From Frankia gtarii (GTDB taxonomy: Bacteria > Actinomycetota > Actinomycetes > Frankiales > Frankiaceae): a stretch of DNA of 49,624 bases. The DNA lies in the NCBI RefSeq assembly GCF_025403375.1, contig NZ_JAMPTM010000017.1:1-49624 (forward strand), in the 5' to 3' direction. This document shows, piece by piece, positions 45,477 through 49,624 of the stretch. Under the pieces are notes generated by a model. The model was given only the letters and a program-made list of their open reading frames with translations. It had not been told where the DNA came from and searched no databases. The translations under genes were made by a program, and so were the position numbers. Numbering within the stretch: the first letter of the stretch is position 1; each line of letters starts with the position of its first letter.

Positions 45477-45797
45477 CTATGCCGGCTCACGTGGGTCGGG
45501 CGCAACCTGTTGCTCTGCCTGCATCTGAAGTCTCATGGCGACGCGGTGCCGGTACAGCCACGTTCCCACCATGACCAAAAGCATTCCCAGGCCAACCACG
45601 GCCCCCGGCCAGAGAAAACCCCAGGTGACCGACACCCATACGGTTGAGATCAGACCATAGGCGCCACGCGTGACATCGAGGGTCATGGTCCCGGCGCCCT
45701 CACCATGCCGGGAGCGCACAAGCCATACCAGCGGCCCCTGGGCAAGCACGTTCACGGTCACGAGCACCATCAGAAAAATGTAGTCGGACTTCTCCAC
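45477..45797 (-). CDS. Small membrane protein, 106 residues
   Basis: Three hydrophobic segments (YIFLMVLVTVNVLAQGPLVWL, YGLISTVWVSVTWGFLW and VVGLGMLLVMVGTWLYRH) make this an integral membrane protein with a short charged tail. The GTG at 45797 has GGGGG 4 bases upstream. I do not recognise the family. It is upstream of the acyltransferase gene on the same strand, 357 bp away, so it is probably separately transcribed. Confidence 0.6.
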   Translation of the reverse strand: MEKSDYIFLMVLVTVNVLAQGPLVWLVRSRHGEGAGTMTLDVTRGAYGLISTVWVSVTWGFLWPGAVVGLGMLLVMVGTWLYRHRVAMRLQMQAEQQVAPDPREPA

Positions 45798-46397
45798 TGG
45801 ACCCCCGCCGGACTCGCCATCGTGCGATCACCGCACGATCCGGGATTATCCTGACGAACTATAGCTCGAGCCCGCACCGCGCGCATCCGTCCCGCATGGG
45901 CCTCGACGATCGCGAGGCGCTGAGCCACCAGATTCCTACCTCTCGGCGACATCGGTGATTCCCTACGGCACCGCCGAAGATATTGGCACAGCCGTACCCG
46001 GATTATCTCTGGCTCGCGGTCCACGGGATTTTTCCGAAGCGGTGGCGGCGCGGCGCCGGAGGCAGTAGCGATGAAGTTCCGGAAGGGTCCGAAGTAATTT
46101 TTTCTGATCGCGATCCTGACGCTCGGCACAATTCTTTCCACAGCTCCGTCGATGGCCTCACCGCCGGGCCGCGCCGTCGGGCTGGGTGTGCATTGCCGCT
46201 GACGTCACGCCAGTGGCCGGATCGTACGTTTTGCCCTATTATCCGACCGACCCCTGAGGCGGCCACCCATGCTCGCGATGCGCCGCGGCAGCCGGGCCCC
46301 TGACGGAGACTGCGTTGGCAGGGACGTCGGCCATGACCGGACACGGCACGGCCGCGGCCAGCCAATGGCCTCGAAAGACGAACAGCGTGGAGGATGG
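45798..46397. promoter_or_regulatory. 600-bp divergent non-coding region, partly AT-rich
   Basis: No protein-like frame is seen. The middle (about 45960-46140, and again near 46210-46250) is AT-rich, with a run of Ts at 46099-46104. It should hold promoters for the divergent small membrane protein and lipoprotein genes. GGAGG at 46389-46393 is the lipoprotein ribosome-binding site. Confidence 0.4.
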
Positions 46398-47039
46398 ATG
46401 CGTCAGCTGTCAGGTGTGGTGCGGCACGGGTGGGCGGCAGGGCCCGTCTTGCTCCTGGTCGCCGTTCTGTCGTCATGCAGCGGCTCCGCCAGTTCCGCCG
46501 GCACCGGGACAAGACCTTCCGTTGCGTCGGCCGGCGCGGCCGCGTCGACCGGCGAGCAGACCGGCACGGCGTCGACCGCCCGACCGTCCACCGGAACCAC
46601 GGCAGCGGCGGCCAGCCGGTGCACGACGGCGGACCTTCGCGCGTCCATACCCGAGACGCCCACCCCTGGCACGTCACAGAAGAGGATCCACGTGACGTTC
46701 AGGAATCGGTCCTCGGCCCAATGCACACTGTACGGATATCCCGGCGCGCAATTCCGGTCGGCGACCGGAGACAGGTGGGACCTCGCACGTTCCCCCAGCG
46801 TCACCCTTAGGCCGATCAACCTCGCGCCCGGCGCGCAGGCCCACGCAACGCTCACCTACCTGCCGACCGATCCCAGTGACGGCACCGGGAACCCTGTCTT
46901 CAGCCCGACCGACCTCGTTCTCATACCGCCTGACGAACAGACCTCGCTGATAATCCCGTGGACACTCGGCCCCGTCCTCGGGCAGGACGCTGCCACGCAT
47001 CCCGGAACATACATCTCGGCGCTCGAGCCGAGATCCTGA
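46398..47039 (+). CDS. DUF4232 lipoprotein
   Basis: This 213-residue secreted protein has a signal sequence (about residues 1-26) ending in a lipobox with Cys27 (VAVLSSCSGS), so it should be anchored on the outer face of the membrane. After a Ser/Thr/Ala linker there is a DUF4232 domain with CTTADLRASI, IHVTFRNRSSAQCTLYGYPGA and a late PPDEQTSLIIPW segment. The ATG at 46398 follows GGAGG by 4 bases, which sets it over the longer frame to 46269. DUF4232 proteins are common actinobacterial lipoproteins of unknown role. Confidence 0.85.
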   Translation: MRQLSGVVRHGWAAGPVLLLVAVLSSCSGSASSAGTGTRPSVASAGAAASTGEQTGTASTARPSTGTTAAAASRCTTADLRASIPETPTPGTSQKRIHVTFRNRSSAQCTLYGYPGAQFRSATGDRWDLARSPSVTLRPINLAPGAQAHATLTYLPTDPSDGTGNPVFSPTDLVLIPPDEQTSLIIPWTLGPVLGQDAATHPGTYISALEPRS

Positions 47040-47544
47040 CATTGATACCGACACCGACACCGACGACCGTCCTGGTCGAGGCCACGGCGGACACCTACGG
47101 GACCGCCGCCAGGCGAGCGCACGGCGAGGTTGGGGCCCGCATACCGCAGTGACGAGCGTTCGAACTCCCCGGGTGGCGATCGGCTGCCCCTGCGCGCCGG
47201 GTTAGCCGGAAGGGGAGACCGTCGGCGGCCTGTGCGGCGGCGCGCGCCTTGCGACCCAGGCTGGGACGGATATCACCCGGATCGTCAGGATCGCCACGGT
47301 CCCGGCGAGGCAGCTGAAACGCGAGGGCGGGCGCAGTCGGCGCATCACCCGAAGGTGCCGTTCGCTTGCCTACAGCCGCGCCAGGCGATTCCCTCGGAGA
47401 GGCCAGGGAGGAACCACCACAAGATAGGTAGTAACCGGACGAATAGGGAGGCGCTGCGCCTTGTCATCGCGATGGACCGCGAGGAGGAGCGCACGATGGT
47501 TCCGCCCGGGGGCGTTCGCCCTGGTGGAGACCGGCGCGACCACC
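47040..47544. other. 505-bp stretch without a convincing gene
   Basis: Reading frames here look like shadows. An AGGAGG with an ATG at 47496 looks like a start, but its frame gives an Arg/Pro-rich product and is not supported. The 47410-47450 segment (gataggtagtaacc...gaatagg) is AT-richer and may hold a promoter for the next gene. Confidence 0.35.
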
Positions 47545-47901
47545 ATGATGGAGCCCGCCACGGCCGCGCGCCGCTGGCAGCCGACCGGGCACATCGAGGT
47601 CGGCCGGGACTGGCGCCGCTGCGGGGCGCAGGAGGGCGGCTGCGGCGTGCTGCTCCCCCTCAGCCAGCAGACCTGCCCTCGCTGCGGCCGAACCAACCGA
47701 GAGGATCTGCTGCCCCTGAACATCCGTCGCCTGCTGCCCACCCACGATGCCTACGACCACGCCGTCGCCGTGCTCCGGGGCACCTGGGCCGGGACGAAGT
47801 CGAACCCGCCCAGCAGGCCGGAGCTCGCCGGCGCGCCGGCCGCGGTCACCAGCGGTGAGGCGGTCCCGACAGCGGTGGACACCGAACTACCCGATGTCTG
47901 A
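47545..47901 (+). CDS. Small zinc-ribbon-like protein
   Basis: The frame is open from 47461; the ATG at 47545 (with a second at 47548) is taken as start. The 118-residue product has four cysteines (Cys26, Cys33, Cys44, Cys47) with CPRCGRTN as the second half of a zinc ribbon. After it comes a conserved-looking segment LPLNIRRLLPTHDAYDHAV and then a Pro/Thr/Ala-rich tail. There is no clear ribosome-binding site. A regulatory or adaptor role is possible. Coding status is moderately supported. Confidence 0.45.
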   Translation: MMEPATAARRWQPTGHIEVGRDWRRCGAQEGGCGVLLPLSQQTCPRCGRTNREDLLPLNIRRLLPTHDAYDHAVAVLRGTWAGTKSNPPSRPELAGAPAAVTSGEAVPTAVDTELPDV

Positions 47902-48102
47902 GTACTACCCGATGTCCGAGTTGCGACGGGGGCCGTTGTCGTGAGGTAGCCGAGCGCGGTCAGGTGGCCATGCTGCGCCTCGCTGGCCGCGCCTCGCCCA
48001 GGTGGGTGGGAGCGGCGCGGCCAGCAAGGTGTCGGTGAGCCCGGCACGGAGAGGGCGCTCGCGTCGGGGAATGTTTCGCATGATTCCCCGCGCCGGCAGG
48101 GC
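47902..48102. other. Convergent gap before the small peptide gene
   Basis: A 201-bp region holding a hairpin (see terminator at 48065-48090) and no gene. Confidence 0.4.
48065..48090 (-). terminator. Hairpin downstream of the small secreted peptide gene
   Basis: A perfect 8-bp inverted repeat cggggaat/attccccg (48065-48072 with 48083-48090, 10-nt loop) lies 12 bp beyond the stop codon of the 48103-48267 gene. Confidence 0.6.
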
Positions 48103-48267
48103 TTAGCAGACCGCCGACGGCGGGTACGGCGGACAGGGGTTGCCGGGGGGCGGGCAGCCGGCGCCCGTGGTGAGAAAACCGAAGGTCGCGGCCACCGCGA
48201 CGGCGGCCAGGGCCCGGCGCTTTCTCGCGTTACGTGGATGCTTGCGATTACTGCTGGATGGACGCAT
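48103..48267 (-). CDS. Short secreted Cys/Pro-rich peptide (54 residues)
   Basis: The ATG at 48267 has GGAGAGG 7 bases upstream. The product is a basic N-terminus (RKHPRNARKRR), a hydrophobic stretch ALAAVAVAATFGFLTTG, then GCPPPGNPCPPYPPSAVC with cysteines 38, 45 and 54. This looks like a signal sequence followed by a ~17-residue mature peptide rich in proline and cysteine. The site before Cys38 (TTGAGC) is a poor lipobox. A TTGACA at about 48433-48438 (minus strand) could be a -35 element, and a hairpin follows the gene. I do not recognise it. It lies 187 bp downstream of hypB on the same strand. Confidence 0.5.
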   Translation of the reverse strand: MRPSSSNRKHPRNARKRRALAAVAVAATFGFLTTGAGCPPPGNPCPPYPPSAVC

Positions 48268-48454
48268 GTCTCGACCTCTCCACGTGCCGCCATTTCCGAT
48301 CGCTGTCTTTCTAACGGATCGGTTGCGATCACCGAACGCGACGCGCCGAGCCCCCCTCGATCCATTACCCGAACTTCTCTGGATCACCGTCCCGCCGCAG
48401 ACGGACCACCGGAATTCCCGCCGACGCCGAAATGTCAAATAATCCCGGCACATC
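48268..48454. promoter_or_regulatory. Gap hypB - small peptide gene
   Basis: This 187-bp region contains a TTGACA on the minus strand near 48433-48438 that may start a separate transcript for the peptide gene. No obvious terminator for the hyp transcript is present. Confidence 0.35.
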
Positions 48455-49255
48455 TCAACGCTGGATCGGCGCCACTCCAGGTGCTCCGAGCAGGTTCGCC
48501 AGCCAGTCACACCAGGCGTCGATTCCCTCGCCGGTGCGGGCGCTGACCGCCAGCACGTCCACCCTCGGATGAACGGCGTCGAGGTTACGTCGGAACGCCT
48601 CGGCGTCGAAGTCGAGATAAGGCAACAGATCCGTCTTGTTGACAAGTACAAGATCTGCGGAACGGAACATCACCGGATATTTGAGGGGTTTCTCCTCGCC
48701 CTCGGTCACGGCGAACATCATTGCGCGCCGGTCCTCCCCCACGGCGAACTCGGCGGGGCAGACCAGGTTGCCGACGTTCTCGATGATGACGAGGTCGAGC
48801 TCGCTCAGTGGCAGCCGAGGCAGCGCCGAGGCGACCATCGGCGCATCCAGGTGGCACTCCCCGCCGAAGCCGTTTCCGGTGTTGACCAGGGCGATCGCGG
48901 CGCCGAACCCCTCGAGGCGATCGGCGTCCAGGCTGGTCTCGATGTCCCCCTCGATGATCCCGATCCGCCGGTGCGGCGCGAGGCGACGCAGCGTCTCGGC
49001 GAGCAGCATCGTCTTCCCCGCGCCGGGTGCGGACATCAGGTTCACCACGGTGACGCCGGCCGCGTCGAACGCCGCCCGGTTGGCCCGCGCGACCCGCTCG
49101 TTCTCCCCGAGAATCCGCTCCAGCACCTCGACCCGCTCCGCGCCGGTGCTGTAGCCGGAATGGTCCCCCACCGAACCAGGGTGCGTGTGACTGTCCGGGT
49201 GCGTGTGACTGTCCGGGTGCGGATGACTGTCCGGGTGCGGATGGAATCGGCCCAT
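48455..49255 (-). CDS. hypB: Hydrogenase nickel-incorporation GTPase HypB
   Basis: This 266-residue GTPase delivers nickel to the [NiFe]-hydrogenase large subunit together with HypA. The P-loop is SAPGAGKT (residues 75-82), followed by GIIEGDIETSLDADRL, the metal-binding segment GECHLDAPMV, IIENVGNLVCPAEFAVGE and NKTD. The N-terminus has nine histidines in the first 32 residues, made by an 18-bp DNA repeat, and probably stores or binds nickel. The E. coli-type N-terminal CxxCGC site is absent. The ATG at 49255 lies 6 bp after the hypA stop, so the two are one operon. Confidence 0.96.
   Translation of the reverse strand: MGRFHPHPDSHPHPDSHTHPDSHTHPGSVGDHSGYSTGAERVEVLERILGENERVARANRAAFDAAGVTVVNLMSAPGAGKTMLLAETLRRLAPHRRIGIIEGDIETSLDADRLEGFGAAIALVNTGNGFGGECHLDAPMVASALPRLPLSELDLVIIENVGNLVCPAEFAVGEDRRAMMFAVTEGEEKPLKYPVMFRSADLVLVNKTDLLPYLDFDAEAFRRNLDAVHPRVDVLAVSARTGEGIDAWCDWLANLLGAPGVAPIQR
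49179..49244. repeat. 18-bp tandem repeats encoding the HypB His-rich segment
   Basis: Three 18-bp units (49179-49196, 49197-49214, 49215-49232) plus a partial fourth encode H-x-H-P-D-S. Units 1-2 and 3-4 differ by a few bases. Repeat number sets the number of histidines. Confidence 0.88.
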
Positions 49256-49261
49256 ACTTCG

Positions 49262-49624
49262 TCACGCCTCCGCCGCGTCTGTCGCCACCTCGAAGGAGGT
49301 GACGAGGAATTCCTCGCCGCTGACCAGGTCGACATCGGCGGCGCCACACGCGGCGCAACGCAGGACCGGCACGGCGAGCTCGTTGTGCGCGCCGCACGCT
49401 CGGCAGCGCGCTGCGGCCGGGACGAACTCGACCGCCAGTTCCGACCCGGCCAGCACCCCGGCTTCGGGCCGGTCGGCGTGCGCCAACTCCCAGCAGTAGA
49501 TCAGGGTGTCCGGCACCACCTGCCGCAGGGCACCCACCCGTAGATGCACCCGGGTCACCCGCCGGCCGGCCGCGTGCCGGGTGACGATGTCCGCGACGGA
49601 TCGGCAGATCGACAGTTCATGCAT
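49262..49624 (-). CDS. hypA: Hydrogenase/urease nickel chaperone HypA
   Basis: This complete 120-residue protein has its ATG at the last three bases of the window. It begins MHELSICRSV, whose Met1-His2-Glu3 N-terminus binds nickel. It has a structural zinc site of two CxxC pairs (Cys74/Cys77 and Cys90/Cys93) and ends near VSGEEFLVTSFEV. It hands nickel to HypB or the hydrogenase precursor. The rest of a hyp/hup cluster is expected upstream, outside the window to the right. Promoter and ribosome-binding site are not visible. Confidence 0.96.
   Translation of the reverse strand: MHELSICRSVADIVTRHAAGRRVTRVHLRVGALRQVVPDTLIYCWELAHADRPEAGVLAGSELAVEFVPAAARCRACGAHNELAVPVLRCAACGAADVDLVSGEEFLVTSFEVATDAAEA

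Noticed and set aside
47130-47858. Plus-strand frame with an AGGAGG before an ATG at 47496
   Set aside because: The product is Arg/Pro/His-rich with no motif; the overlapping frame contains the zinc-ribbon cysteines.

Overview
The window is high-GC actinobacterial DNA with many GTG and TTG starts, Gly/Ala/Pro-rich linkers and dense coding on both strands. The gene content fits a Frankia-like member of the Frankiaceae: an AftD-type arabinofuranosyltransferase, a mycothiol-linked DsbA-like protein, a group II truncated haemoglobin, Ettа-type ABC-F and hydrogenase maturation genes hypA/hypB. The genus is inferred from content and style, not from a marker gene.

Region by region. (1) 1-12 kb is a cell-envelope glycan block: a Wzx-like flippase cut by the left edge, a GT4 glycosyltransferase, a condensation/acyltransferase-fold enzyme, an unknown 215-residue protein, a RyR-domain protein, a 1370-residue AftD-like arabinofuranosyltransferase and a GT2 enzyme of the dolichyl-phosphate glucosyl/mannosyltransferase type. 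(2) 12.6-41.3 kb is a core block. From memory of M. tuberculosis H37Rv, several of its genes occur there in the same neighbourhood and mostly the same orientation (Rv2465c to Rv2478c): rpiB, an Rv2466c-like protein, pepN, a DUF5130 protein, an HNH nuclease, aglA, glbO, ettA and an ssb paralogue. Between them sit lineage-specific genes: an AI-2E-family permease, an MprAB-like two-component system translationally coupled to malQ, an MscS channel, an SDR/DUF2867-like protein, a GAF-SpoIIE-HATPase regulator, a DUF1254/DUF1214 protein, a GT39-like membrane protein and an aldo/keto reductase. (3) 41.5-48.3 kb is looser accessory DNA: tRNA-Arg(TCT), a quinone-oxidoreductase-like enzyme behind a repeat-rich promoter, a frameshifted IS630-type transposase remnant, an acyltransferase-3 protein in a locally AT-richer stretch, small membrane and secreted proteins and long non-coding gaps. 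(4) 48.4 kb to the right edge holds hypB and hypA, the near end of a [NiFe]-hydrogenase maturation operon that continues beyond the window.

How the genes work together. The left block would build and export a lipid-linked, arabinose-containing envelope glycan. MalQ and AglA act on alpha-glucans. The response regulator, kinase and malQ overlap by 4 bp each, so one mRNA should couple envelope sensing to glucan metabolism. GlbO, the Rv2466c-like protein and HypA/HypB point to redox, oxygen and hydrogen physiology.

Recurring oddities are in-frame tandem repeats (mostly 18 bp) in unrelated genes, a DsbA-like protein with CPWA instead of CPWC, three repeated GTG-containing units just before pepN, and a stacked set of direct and inverted repeats ahead of the oxidoreductase. 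No CRISPR array, prophage, intact insertion sequence or recognisable defence system was seen.
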